This document shows positions 1 to 8,355 of a DNA stretch of 64,000 bases, one piece after another. Under the pieces are notes generated by a model. That model saw nothing but the letters and a program-made list of their open reading frames with translations. It was not told where the DNA came from and did no database searches. Both the position numbers and the translations under genes were made by a program. Location: the NCBI RefSeq assembly GCF_042679305.1, contig NZ_JBHTMP010000014.1:62001-126000 (forward strand). Direction: 5' to 3'. The stretch comes from Micromonospora_H sonneratiae (lineage in GTDB: Bacteria > Actinomycetota > Actinomycetes > Mycobacteriales > Micromonosporaceae). The number at the start of each line of letters is the position of its first letter. Position 1 is the stretch's first letter.

Positions 1-1553
1 TGGTCGGCGATGGTCGGCAGTAGGTCGACGTGTTCCCAGTTCCGATCGTCGACCCGGCCACTGCGCTGGCCGGGTTCCTTGACGAACATCGGCACCCAGA
101 GCACCTCCGCCGGTGACCGCTGTACCGAGTCCAGTCCCCGCCCCTGTGCACCCGGGGTGAAGCTCACCCCGTGATCGGCGGTCACCACCACCAGGGAGTC
201 GTCCCAGCCGCCGCTCTCCGCCAGGGCCCGCAGCGTCTCACCGATCAACCGGTCGGTGTAACCGAGTTGGGCGATATGGCGCTCGTACGCCAGCGTCACC
301 CAACCGTCGCCGTCGTTGGCCAGGCCCTCCGGTGCGTCGTACCGGACGCCCGAGGGCAGGTAGCTCCACGGGCTGTGCGGCATCAACAGGTGCAGGAAGT
401 TCAGGGTGGGACGGGCCGACGGGGCCGTACGCAGCCCGGTGAGGAACTCGCTGAACCGGGCCGGTTGGTTGTCGTCCAGGGTGTCCCAGCGGAACCGGGG
501 ATCGGTGGGTGCGGGCTGCTGGTCGTCGCGCTTCGCCGCCTCCCGGGTCACCTCCCGGTACGAGGCTGTCGGGTCACGGTCGTCGTCGGTCGGTGACAGC
601 AAGCGGACCAGCAGACCGGCACTCTCCCGTAGCAGCGTGGGCAGACCGGAACCCGCCGTCGCGCTCCGCGGGCCACACCGGCTGGGTGGGCAGAGCTGGG
701 CGATGCTCTCCTGTGCCCGAATGTCGTACAGGCCGCCGAGCAGGGTGAACAGATTGTCCGGGTACTTCGAGTAGTGCGGCGCGCCCCCGGTCGTGGGGTA
801 TCGACCGGTCAGCATCGCCGGCAGCGCATACGGCGTCCAACCGCTGACCCCGGTGGCGTTGCGGTACCAGGTCGACTGGCCTGCCAGCCGGGCGAAGTTG
901 GGATATCGCCGCGCGTCGACGCGCCCATCCGGCCCGAGCAACGAGGTCAGCGGCAGTTCGTCCAACACGATCAGCACGACCGGTGGATGTCCGGCCGCCC
1001 GGGCCGTTCCGGGACCCGCCCCGGCCCGCTCGCCCGGCAGCACCACCGTGGCGGCCGGTGAGGCGAACACGAACAGCAGTACGAAGACCGGCGGTCCGGC
1101 CGAGGCGAATCTGAGCAGCTGGCCCGGTGCCGACCAGCGCCAGTGGGCGTACCCGCCGGCGACGCCGACCAGGATCGCGACCAGCACCAGCGGCACGCCC
1201 CGAAGCGGCAGCAACTGCTTACCCACCTGGGTCGCGAGCCCGGTCACCAGCACCACGACGGTCACCGTGTGCGTCGCCGTCCTCGTGGCCGGGCCGAACA
1301 GCCGGGTCGACACGCCGATCCCCCACAGAACCAGCGGCGGCACCAGGGCGCACATCGCCACGAAGAGCAGGATGTCGCGGGTGCCGGCCCCGTGGAAGAG
1401 GAAGAAGTCGGGACTGCGTCCGGTGATGTCGAGCAGCGGCTGGGTGACGACGAGGCCACACAGTGCGGTGATCTCCAGCGCCGCCCGCAGTTCGGATCGC
1501 CGGTGCGACGGTGGTCCGGCTGCGGAGACCAGGTCGGCAGCCGTCTCAGCCAC
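1..1553 (-). CDS. Membrane-anchored sulfatase-fold enzyme (alkaline phosphatase superfamily), 3' end cut by window edge
   Basis: About 517 residues are visible and the C-terminus lies beyond the window. The first 160 or so residues form five hydrophobic segments. A sulfatase/alkaline phosphatase fold follows: PPVVLIVLDE gives the first metal-binding Asp, GWTPYALPAMLTG sits where the nucleophile lies, and VVVTADHG is the late metal site. The nucleophile position carries Thr and there is no Cys/Ser-x-Pro-x-Arg sulfatase motif, so a lipoteichoic-acid-synthase-like phosphotransferase or phosphodiesterase acting outside the membrane is likelier than a true sulfatase. The chosen GTG has GGGA upstream and overlaps the preceding stop by 8 nt; an ATG at 1568 is the alternative. 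It is the last visible gene of a three-gene operon. Confidence 0.8.
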   Translation of the reverse strand, partial: MAETAADLVSAAGPPSHRRSELRAALEITALCGLVVTQPLLDITGRSPDFFLFHGAGTRDILLFVAMCALVPPLVLWGIGVSTRLFGPATRTATHTVTVVVLVTGLATQVGKQLLPLRGVPLVLVAILVGVAGGYAHWRWSAPGQLLRFASAGPPVFVLLFVFASPAATVVLPGERAGAGPGTARAAGHPPVVLIVLDELPLTSLLGPDGRVDARRYPNFARLAGQSTWYRNATGVSGWTPYALPAMLTGRYPTTGGAPHYSKYPDNLFTLLGGLYDIRAQESIAQLCPPSRCGPRSATAGSGLPTLLRESAGLLVRLLSPTDDDRDPTASYREVTREAAKRDDQQPAPTDPRFRWDTLDDNQPARFSEFLTGLRTAPSARPTLNFLHLLMPHSPWSYLPSGVRYDAPEGLANDGDGWVTLAYERHIAQLGYTDRLIGETLRALAESGGWDDSLVVVTADHGVSFTPGAQGRGLDSVQRSPAEVLWVPMFVKEPGQRSGRVDDRNWEHVDLLPTIAD

Positions 1554-2997
1554 GCGGAATCCCGACATACAGGGTACGGGTCCCCGACGGCAGCTCCTCC
1601 CGGCGGGCGATCACGCACCGCTGCCCGAGCAGCCGCTCGAACTCGTCGCGCCGATAGTCCGGGAACAACCCGGCCGGCTTGTTGGCCAGCAGGCGGCGCG
1701 CCATCGGATCCTCGGGATGCACGAACTCGGCGACCAGCCGGCCGCGTGGCCCGGCGCTGCGTAGGAAGCCGACCAGCCAGTCGACCACCGCGGCCAGTGG
1801 CACGTTGCGTCCGATCGCCAGATGGTGGATGACCGCCAGGGCGAGCACCACGTCGGCGTCGGCCCGGTCGGCGAACGAGGCCCGTTCCGTCCCCTGCCAG
1901 CCGCCACCCGGCGACGGGTCGGCCAGGTCCATCACCAGTGGCAGGATCCGCTGTTCCCGATCGGCGCGCAGCCTCTGGTAGAGCTGGTCGACGACGGCCG
2001 GATCGCTCTCCACCGCCACCACGTATCCGGCCCGTCGGGCAGCGATACGCGAGTAGGTGCCGTCATTGGCTCCGAGGTCGAGCACCAGCCCCGGCATACC
2101 GGCCTCGACGAGTGCGGCGTCGACGAATCGCTGTTTGGCGGCCCGGTCGTCGGTCGAGTAGCCGCATGTCTCCTGGTAGTCCGACCAGTGACTGTCCGGT
2201 GGCCGGCAGTCCAACCGGCGGATCAGCTTGGCCACCGCGCGGACGGTGGCCAGCACCAGTTCCCGGGAGAAACCGGCCGCCCGCAGCTGGTCCCGTACCT
2301 CCCCGGTGCTGGCGCTCGCGTGCCGGGACTGCATCGTGTCGTGCAGGTGGACGTGCTTGAGCACGCCGGCGGAGAAGCGGCGGGTGCCACGGAGGATCCG
2401 CCGCAGCTGCCCCGGCTCGATGCCATCTATCCGGGCCCGCAACCAGGGCTGGAAGTCCACGCCGAGATGCGCCTGCAGCAGCAACGGATAGAGCATCGTC
2501 TGGCAGAACTGTCGGTAACCGGCCCACGGTTCACCGTCGCGAGCCGGCTCGAACGAGCCCACGTCGATGAACACCGGGGCGGCCCCGCGCCACTGGAGGT
2601 TGTACGCCGAGCCGTCCTTGGTGGTGAACCCGGCGGGGAGCGCGGCGTCGAGGATCTCCAGGTGCAGCAGGGCGGCATCGCGCAGCATCGCGAACGACCA
2701 CTCGTACGGGTACGAGACGAACGGAATCCGATCGTGGCGCAGCACCGTGGTCCAGCCGGTCACCCCGGTGGACAGCATCGCCGTCGGTTCGGTGGCCTCC
2801 GTACCGCAGATCTTGCCGGCGGCCAGCAGCGGAGGAAAGAAGTCACTGGCGGCGAGGGCCTGCCAGTCCTCGGCCGCCCGGGGACCGAGCCCACGCAACA
2901 CCTGCTCCCCGGCGTAGAAGACCCGGTTGGCCGGGTCACGGAACGAACCGGGCTCCGGCCGGTGTCCGGCGTCGGGTGCGACGGGATGCGAGACCAT
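1546..2997 (-). CDS. Class I SAM-dependent methyltransferase, NoeA-like two-part protein
   Basis: 483 residues from ATG. A Rossmann methyltransferase domain occupies the C-terminal part, with motif I LVLDLGANDG at residues 304-313 and an acidic VAVESDP strand end after it. The N-terminal 290 residues carry KDGSAYNLQW and PVFIDVGSFEP, typical of large methyltransferases found in polysaccharide and nodulation-factor loci. The substrate cannot be read from the sequence. It starts 14 nt after the small membrane protein and overlaps the sulfatase-fold gene, so all three are probably co-transcribed and work on one envelope or exported glycan product. Family assignment is good; the specific role is inference. 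Confidence 0.78.
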   Translation of the reverse strand: MVSHPVAPDAGHRPEPGSFRDPANRVFYAGEQVLRGLGPRAAEDWQALAASDFFPPLLAAGKICGTEATEPTAMLSTGVTGWTTVLRHDRIPFVSYPYEWSFAMLRDAALLHLEILDAALPAGFTTKDGSAYNLQWRGAAPVFIDVGSFEPARDGEPWAGYRQFCQTMLYPLLLQAHLGVDFQPWLRARIDGIEPGQLRRILRGTRRFSAGVLKHVHLHDTMQSRHASASTGEVRDQLRAAGFSRELVLATVRAVAKLIRRLDCRPPDSHWSDYQETCGYSTDDRAAKQRFVDAALVEAGMPGLVLDLGANDGTYSRIAARRAGYVVAVESDPAVVDQLYQRLRADREQRILPLVMDLADPSPGGGWQGTERASFADRADADVVLALAVIHHLAIGRNVPLAAVVDWLVGFLRSAGPRGRLVAEFVHPEDPMARRLLANKPAGLFPDYRRDEFERLLGQRCVIARREELPSGTRTLYVGIPRG

Positions 2998-3011
2998 GAG
3001 CCGGACCCGAC

Positions 3012-3179
3012 TCAGTCCTGGTTGGCTGCTGGAGCCTGATTGGTCGATGGGGACTTGCGGAACCGTGCCACCAGGCGACGCCAGTAGAGTCTGGTCGCCA
3101 CCGCCACGCCGGCCACGCCCCCGACCACGGCCTGCACGATCAGACTGCCGGATCCGGCATCCAGATAGGCCAGGTCCAT
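3012..3179 (-). CDS. Small membrane protein with YLDAGSGS motif
   Basis: 55 residues starting at ATG with a strong GGAGG site 8 nt upstream; the frame stays open further 5' but this start is clearly favoured. The protein has an N-terminal YLDAGSGS motif, one transmembrane helix (about residues 12-28, SLIVQAVVGGVAGVAVAT) and a basic cytosolic tail ending in NQD. Small proteins with a YLDPGSGS-like beginning recur in exopolysaccharide and envelope gene clusters, usually beside methyltransferases and sulfatase-fold enzymes, as here. No biochemical function is known to me. It leads the three-gene operon, so it may anchor or scaffold the other two products. Confidence 0.72.
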   Translation of the reverse strand: MDLAYLDAGSGSLIVQAVVGGVAGVAVATRLYWRRLVARFRKSPSTNQAPAANQD

Positions 3180-3465
3180 CTCGGCCACCTCCTTCCAGTC
3201 ACTGCCAGTCACTTCGCTGCTGGGAAGAGCCCGCCCAGAGCCGCGCCGCATCCGCCCGCATCGGTGACGGCATGACCTGGTACGTGGGACGGCAGGTGGA
3301 GAAAGAGGCCACAGGCCGCCCGACATATCCTGAACAATCATCGTTCACGTGCCGATAAGCCCACCGTACGCCGGAGATCGGCCGGCCACAGAGGCACACC
3401 AGAACCGGTGCCATGTGTCCGATTCGTTCAAGACGGGCCCGATCACGGACGGCTACGTTGGTCGC

Positions 3466-3879
3466 ATGGCACCTAGATTCGACCTGATCGGCCTGGCAGT
3501 CGCCGACATGGGCCGCTCCCTCGCCTTCTACCGCAAGCTCGGGCTGGACATTCCGGCCAGCGCCGACACCGAGTCGCACGTCGAGGTGACCCTGCCCGGC
3601 GGCCTGCGGATGGCCTGGGACACCTTCGACGTGATCCGCTCCTTCCACCCGGGCTGGACCCCGCCCCCCACTGACGGCGGTGCCAGCGGCCCGAGCTTCG
3701 CCTTCGCCTGTGACATTCCCGCCGAGGTGGACGCGGTGTACGCCGAAATGACCGCCGCCGGCTACCACGGAGAGCTCAAGCCCTTCGACGCCTTCTGGGG
3801 CCAGCGGTACGCGGTACTACACGATCCGGACGGCAACGGCATCGACCTGTTCGCTCCCAACCCGACCAGCACCGACTGA
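3466..3879 (+). CDS. VOC (glyoxalase/bleomycin resistance) family protein
   Basis: 137 residues in the vicinal oxygen chelate fold: IGLAVADMGRSLAFYRKLGL opens the first beta-alpha-beta-beta-beta unit and HDPDGNGIDLF closes the second. These proteins bind metals or small ligands; substrates range from glyoxal adducts to antibiotics and cannot be told apart here. A TACGTT box at 3454-3459 lies 6 nt before the ATG, so the gene is probably transcribed without a leader. It is a single gene, divergent from the membrane-protein operon and convergent with the AraC-type regulator. Confidence 0.82.
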   Translation: MAPRFDLIGLAVADMGRSLAFYRKLGLDIPASADTESHVEVTLPGGLRMAWDTFDVIRSFHPGWTPPPTDGGASGPSFAFACDIPAEVDAVYAEMTAAGYHGELKPFDAFWGQRYAVLHDPDGNGIDLFAPNPTSTD

Positions 3880-3904
3880 ACGGGTGCTGGTCAGCGAACA
3901 CGGC

Positions 3905-4603
3905 TCAGCGGGCGCCGACCAGCACCCCGAGCGGTACGCCGGCCAACGCTCGCACGTCCCGGGACAGGTGCGGCTGGTCGGCGTACCCGCTCCGGACGGC
4001 GACCTCGGCGGCCGGCACCCCGGAGCGGGCCAGCGCCAGGGCGCGTTGCATCCGCAGGATCCGGGTCAGCATCTTCGGTCCGTAGCCGAAGAGCGCCTGG
4101 CAACGACGATGCAGTTGGCGTGGGCCGAGACCGAGTTGCGCGGCGGTCACCGCGACATCGTCACCTGCGGCGATGTGCTCGACCACGAGCGCGGCCAGCG
4201 GGTCGGGTCCGCCATGATCACGCAACCGGTCACGCGCGATGGACTCCAGTAGCCGGCCCGGCTGACGGGTCGTCGCCACGCGCTCCTCGAACTCCCGGAC
4301 CAGCGAGGACGCCCAGACCGCCGACAGCGGAACGCGCCGGTCGCGAAGTTCGCTGGCCGGCATCCCCAACACGGCCGGGCCGGCGCCGGGTGCGAACCGG
4401 AGGCCGAAGTAGCGTGCGCCCGGCGGCCCGTCGTCCAGATAGGCGGCCGTGTCCGGACCGGCCACCAGCAGGCCGCCGTGTGCCGACCAGATCAGATCCA
4501 TGCACCCGTCGGGCAGTATCCGGCCGGGCAGGGACTCGTCCGACCGGGTGCTGGACCACAGCATCGCGCCCGCCACCTGATGGGACACCGTCTCCTGGTA
4601 CAC
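3905..4603 (-). CDS. AraC-family transcriptional regulator
   Basis: 232 residues from GTG (preceded by GGGGG). The C-terminal 90 residues hold the AraC double helix-turn-helix, seen in VTAAQLGLGPRQLHRRCQ, RILRMQRALALAR and AEVAVRSGYADQPHLSRD. The N-terminal part (LPDGCMDLIW, FGLRFAPG) matches the DUF6597-type sensing domain common in actinobacterial AraC proteins. The longer frame would need a TTG with no ribosome binding site, so GTG was chosen. It ends 25 nt from the convergent VOC gene and may control it or itself; no operator is evident. Confidence 0.8.
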   Translation of the reverse strand: MYQETVSHQVAGAMLWSSTRSDESLPGRILPDGCMDLIWSAHGGLLVAGPDTAAYLDDGPPGARYFGLRFAPGAGPAVLGMPASELRDRRVPLSAVWASSLVREFEERVATTRQPGRLLESIARDRLRDHGGPDPLAALVVEHIAAGDDVAVTAAQLGLGPRQLHRRCQALFGYGPKMLTRILRMQRALALARSGVPAAEVAVRSGYADQPHLSRDVRALAGVPLGVLVGAR

Positions 4604-4669
4604 ACCCCCAGCCTGCCATCCCCGCCCAGCCGGCGGCAGGACGGACCGGTGCTGGTCGTCGCGGGCCAA

Positions 4670-4715
4670 CCACTGACTGCCCGACGACCGGATGCGGTCG
4701 TCGGGCAGTCAGTGG
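4670..4715 (-). terminator. Strong hairpin after the CotH operon
   Basis: Perfect 20-bp inverted repeat (arms 4670-4689 and 4696-4715) with a 6-nt loop, 40 nt past the CotH stop and just upstream of the AraC gene. No T-tract follows, as is usual in this GC-rich group. It probably ends the VTC-DUF4956-CotH transcript. Confidence 0.75.
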
Positions 4716-4754
4716 ATCCGTTGCGGAGGCTGTCGAGCTGCCCCGCCCAGCGCA

Positions 4755-6500
4755 CTAGCCCTTGGTGATCACCTCGTGGCCAGCCAGGCTCTCGGTACGC
4801 TGCTGGATGAGGGTCTGCATCTGCTTGACCTCGGCGGCGACCGTCTCGGCCTGGTAACCATCGACGGTCGCCAGAACCGCGGCAACCTCGTCGATCACGC
4901 TCAGCGCCCGGCCGCTGCCGTACAGCTGCTGGTAGAGCTCGCGGTAGGCATCCTCGTAGACCTCCGTGAAGGCGGAGTTCTCCAGGAACCGTTCCTTGAG
5001 CTCGTGCCCCATCATGGGCCCGTTCTGCCGGCCCTGCCCACCCGGCCGGGCCGCCCCATCGTCACCAGCACCCGGCATCGTTCCCTGCGGAAACTGCGGC
5101 GGTGTTCCGGTGGCGGGTTGCTGCTCCGCGCCGCCACCGGGCGGAGCCCCCATGCCACCGGGCGGACCGCCCACGCCGCCAGGGCCTCCCATCGTTCCGG
5201 CATCGTGCGGTCCCCGCGTCGCGCTGCCGCTGAAGGCGAGGTTGTGGTCCCAACTGATCACGCTGAACTTCTTCGTGCCCAGGTCGTACCAGAGGTAGTA
5301 GTTGCGACCCGGGCCAGCCATGTCGTCGAAGTTGAGCAGCAGGTTCTGCAATGCGACGTAGCGGGCGAACGACGCCACGTCGACGTGATCGGCGAGCCGG
5401 GCCGCGAACTCCTCGTCAGAGGCCTCGGTGACCCACTTGATCAGGTTGATCACCGGTTGCAGGTCCTGGCTCCCCTTCTTGTTGATCTGCTTGAAGTCGT
5501 CCTGGTAGTCGACCGGATCCTCGCCCTGGTACTCGAACCGGCTGGTACTCAACGACTTGTACAGCACGCCCGGGGACTCGAACTCGTCGGCGAAGTGCTC
5601 GTCCGGATGTTCCACGATGAGCCGGGCGGTGGTGGGCCGGTCATTCACCGAGAACGAGCTGTAGGCGTATCGCTGGGCAGGTTCCCCGGCAAGGTCGATC
5701 AACGAGAGCGCGAGAGCCTCGTTGAGTACGGTGGAACCACCGCCCATCCCGCCGACCCGTACCGCGATCTCCTGATGCCCCTGGTAGCGCCGGCCCTCGA
5801 CGAACTCGTCGAAGCTGATCAGCCACGGCAGGTCCTCGGGCTCCTCGGCCGCCAGGGACGCCCGGCCGGGCCCGCCGCTACCCGGACGTTGCCCGCCCCC
5901 GGCCGGGCCACCACCGGTCTGCGGCTGGTCACCTGTCTGCGGCTGGCCATCGGGCGGGTTACCCCCGGGTGGCTGACCATCCGGCATACCGCCCTCGGGG
6001 CGGACACCACCGCCGGGTCGGCCACCGCCAGGTCCGGCACCCCCCTGACTCTGTCGCGACTTACCGTCCCGGGTGAGGCCCATCAGGGTGGAGTTGCCCT
6101 TGAGCCGGATCCCCACACTCGGTACGGCCGTACCGTCGACCACCAGGTCCGCCTCGACGTACACCTTCTCGCCGTCGTCGAAGTAGCTGTCGAGCATCCG
6201 CTGGTAGTCCGAGTCGCGGAAGGTCAGCGAGATGCTGTGTGCCGTGCTCGCATCGAACAGGTCCCGACCCCCGGCGATGTCGATGGTGACCTCGTCACCG
6301 GTGGCATCGCTGGCGCTGGTGACGTACGGACGGACCCGACCGCTGCCGAACACGAGGGTGAGTACGGTCAGGAAGGCGACGCACACCACCAGCAGCTTCC
6401 AGTAGTGCCGCAGCCGTACCGGGACACGGTGTTTGAGCCGTCGGATCATCGATCGTCGAGGCGTCGGAGGCGGGCTGGTAGCCGGCATCGGCGCGATCAT
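4755..6500 (-). CDS. CotH kinase-family protein, membrane anchored
   Basis: 581 residues. Residues 34-52 form one transmembrane segment after a basic N-terminus, so the bulk is outside. The CotH domain shows RLKGNST (132-138), NLLLNFDDMAG and YYLWYDLGTKKF followed by SWDHN (416-420), the metal/ATP-site region of spore-coat CotH kinases. Two low-complexity Gly/Pro/Gln stretches (about 152-213 and 429-497) interrupt the domain and look like flexible loops. CotH proteins are atypical protein kinases; the target here is unknown. It overlaps the DUF4956 stop by 1 nt. VTC, DUF4956 and CotH genes recur together in bacteria, suggesting one phosphate or polyphosphate envelope function. Confidence 0.85.
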   Translation of the reverse strand: MIAPMPATSPPPTPRRSMIRRLKHRVPVRLRHYWKLLVVCVAFLTVLTLVFGSGRVRPYVTSASDATGDEVTIDIAGGRDLFDASTAHSISLTFRDSDYQRMLDSYFDDGEKVYVEADLVVDGTAVPSVGIRLKGNSTLMGLTRDGKSRQSQGGAGPGGGRPGGGVRPEGGMPDGQPPGGNPPDGQPQTGDQPQTGGGPAGGGQRPGSGGPGRASLAAEEPEDLPWLISFDEFVEGRRYQGHQEIAVRVGGMGGGSTVLNEALALSLIDLAGEPAQRYAYSSFSVNDRPTTARLIVEHPDEHFADEFESPGVLYKSLSTSRFEYQGEDPVDYQDDFKQINKKGSQDLQPVINLIKWVTEASDEEFAARLADHVDVASFARYVALQNLLLNFDDMAGPGRNYYLWYDLGTKKFSVISWDHNLAFSGSATRGPHDAGTMGGPGGVGGPPGGMGAPPGGGAEQQPATGTPPQFPQGTMPGAGDDGAARPGGQGRQNGPMMGHELKERFLENSAFTEVYEDAYRELYQQLYGSGRALSVIDEVAAVLATVDGYQAETVAAEVKQMQTLIQQRTESLAGHEVITKG

Positions 6501-7177
6501 TACAGGTCCGTCTGGTCGTAGCCGGTCAGTACGGTCACCCGCTGCCCAGCGGTCCGCTCGCTCAACGCCGCGATCAGGTCCCCGGGCTTGGCGCCCTTCT
6601 TCAGCCGCACCGAGTACAGCAGCTCGGTAAGTGCCCCACCACGGATCGACTCCAGGCTCACCAGCTCGAACTCCGAGGTGTGCCTCAGCAACACGTCCTG
6701 GATGTCGTCGGTGTGGTCACCGGTCGGCGGCACCTGCACCTTGACCACCTGCCGCTGCACGTTCAGCTGGAACCAGCTGAACCGGTACATCACCAGAATG
6801 ACCAGGCCGATCGCCACGGCAGCGACGACCGCGAGGGTGTAGAACCGGGTGCCGCAGGCCATTCCGACGCCCATGACGAGGAAGATGAACCCGACATCCC
6901 GGGTTTCCTTGATCGCGTTACGGAACCGCACCACCGACAATGCTCCGACCAGCGCGAAGGCGCGGGCGATGTTCGAACCGACCACGAGCATGATCAATGA
7001 GACCAGCATTCCGAGAATGACCAGGGTCTGGACGTACGACTGGCTGTAGGAAACATTGCGGTGGGTCGCGCGGTAGATCCAGCCGATCACCGAGCTCAGC
7101 ACGAACGACAGGGCGAGGGCAATCGCGATGTCACCGACACTGAACGTGCCGGAAAGATCCTGAACGTTGAAGTCCAT
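6500..7177 (-). CDS. DUF4956 membrane protein
   Basis: 225 residues. Five hydrophobic segments (about 16-36, 49-67, 70-84, 94-108, 111-131) are followed by a soluble C-terminal domain of about 85 residues. The conserved basic loop SVVRFRNAIKETRDVG (81-96) identifies DUF4956. No activity is established for the family; its constant linkage to VTC-type polyphosphate polymerases suggests a membrane channel or partner, perhaps handling the chain made by the neighbour. It starts 6 nt after the VTC gene and touches the CotH gene, so the three are one operon. Confidence 0.85.
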   Translation of the reverse strand: MDFNVQDLSGTFSVGDIAIALALSFVLSSVIGWIYRATHRNVSYSQSYVQTLVILGMLVSLIMLVVGSNIARAFALVGALSVVRFRNAIKETRDVGFIFLVMGVGMACGTRFYTLAVVAAVAIGLVILVMYRFSWFQLNVQRQVVKVQVPPTGDHTDDIQDVLLRHTSEFELVSLESIRGGALTELLYSVRLKKGAKPGDLIAALSERTAGQRVTVLTGYDQTDL

Positions 7178-7183
7178 TGCTGT

Positions 7184-8149
7184 TCATGCCTCGCTTCGGG
7201 GTTCGGCCAACGACACTTCGCCGTCAGCATCGTCAGAAATATGGAAGATCGACCGGGGTGCACGGCCGAAAGCCTCGACGCTCTGGCAGTACTTCGACAC
7301 CCGTACCACCGACAAATTGCTTCTGGCCGCCAGATCGGTCAGCCAGTACGGGACCCGTTCGTTGGCCTTGACCTCCATGACGGATTTGGACGGTGGGATG
7401 ATGAGCCGGTTCTCGGAATCCGCACCGAGGTGGAAGTCCCGGTCCCGTCCCCGTACCCGGTGGTCCAGCGTCACCCGTAGACCGAGATCCGACTCCCGCC
7501 CGATGAAGGCCTGCCGCTGATAGCCGGTCATCGCCACCGGCCGTAGGTCCAGGCCGGATACCAGGCCGAGCACCTCCTCCGCGAACGCCTGCTGTCCGGG
7601 AGCGTGCTCGATCATCTTGCGCCCGTCACAGAGTTGCCGGGCGAGGTGATAGGGCAGGGCTATCCGCCGCTTCTGGGTGACCCGGTTGACCCGCTGCTTG
7701 ATTTCGACGTAGACGGTGGTGTCGTCACCGATGCTGAACCGGTCACCGTAATGGCGGACCCGCAGTTTGCGGCGAAACCTCAGCCCTTCGATCTTCTCCC
7801 AGTAGAACCGCAGTTGCGTGGTGTCGTAGTAGACGCTCCACACGCCGTAACCACCGTCGACGCCGTGGCTGTCCCGGTCCATCCGGTTGGCCAACTCGTC
7901 ACGCAGCACCGGCACCATCGCCGCATCCACCAGATACTTGACCTCGTACCGGTTGAATGCGTGCAACTTGCTCGGAGCACGCAGGGAGTGGCCAGCCTGG
8001 TCGGTGTCGGATTGCGCCGACCGGGACGGTCCGTCCGCCGGGGGCGGCGACGTCCCAGGAACAGGAGGTGCCGGCCCCGGGTCGTCCCTGGCGAAGCGGG
8101 CCGAAACGGCGTCGGATTGTCTGGCTCGGCGGCCGAGCGTGAAGCGCAT
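7184..8149 (-). CDS. VTC-domain polyphosphate polymerase
   Basis: 321 residues from ATG with a GGAGAGGAG site upstream; a TTG further 5' is less likely. A disordered Pro-rich N-terminus (about 1-60) precedes the tunnel domain: RYEVKYLV (67-74), SVYYDT, RFRRKLRVRHYG, VYVEIKQR and VMEVKANERVPYW provide the basic and acidic residues lining the active site of VTC4-like enzymes, which make polyphosphate from ATP. The family also includes CYTH-like triphosphatases, but the DUF4956 and CotH partners favour polymerase. Four GTTCAC-like repeats upstream suggest control by phosphate starvation. Confidence 0.85.
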   Translation of the reverse strand: MRFTLGRRARQSDAVSARFARDDPGPAPPVPGTSPPPADGPSRSAQSDTDQAGHSLRAPSKLHAFNRYEVKYLVDAAMVPVLRDELANRMDRDSHGVDGGYGVWSVYYDTTQLRFYWEKIEGLRFRRKLRVRHYGDRFSIGDDTTVYVEIKQRVNRVTQKRRIALPYHLARQLCDGRKMIEHAPGQQAFAEEVLGLVSGLDLRPVAMTGYQRQAFIGRESDLGLRVTLDHRVRGRDRDFHLGADSENRLIIPPSKSVMEVKANERVPYWLTDLAARSNLSVVRVSKYCQSVEAFGRAPRSIFHISDDADGEVSLAEPRSEA

Positions 8150-8198
8150 CAGGTTCCGTCTCCTCTCCAACAACTGCGGAGATCAAGCGAAACCGGTT

Positions 8199-8241
8199 AA
8201 CGTCAAAACGAGCTTTGAACGAGCTGTGAACTCCTGTGAAC
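8199..8241 (-). promoter_or_regulatory. PHO-box-like direct repeats upstream of VTC operon
   Basis: Reading the minus strand, GTTCAC, GTTCAC, GTTCAA and GTTTTG begin at 8241, 8231, 8220 and 8209, giving 10-, 11- and 11-nt spacing. Actinobacterial PhoP binds 11-nt direct repeat units built on GTTCACC. The site lies 50-90 nt before the VTC start and also between that gene and the divergent exonuclease, so either could be affected. PhoP control is inference. Confidence 0.6.
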
Positions 8242-8355
8242 CGACACACGAGCACCTGTCCGCAACCTGTCGGCCGGCTGGGACGCCCTGATCAGTCGGA
8301 ATGCCGTAGCCGCGCCACGTCGGCTCTGACACACCGCTGTGCGAGGCTGTGTCGT

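Noticed and set aside
1822..3039. Long plus-strand frame opposite the NoeA-like methyltransferase
   Set aside because: The minus-strand frame has clear methyltransferase motifs and operon neighbours; this one is low-complexity and unsupported.
4692..6521. Long plus-strand frame of about 600 codons opposite the CotH gene
   Set aside because: It mirrors the third-position GC pattern of the CotH gene, has no recognisable motif, and lacks a ribosome site; a shadow frame.
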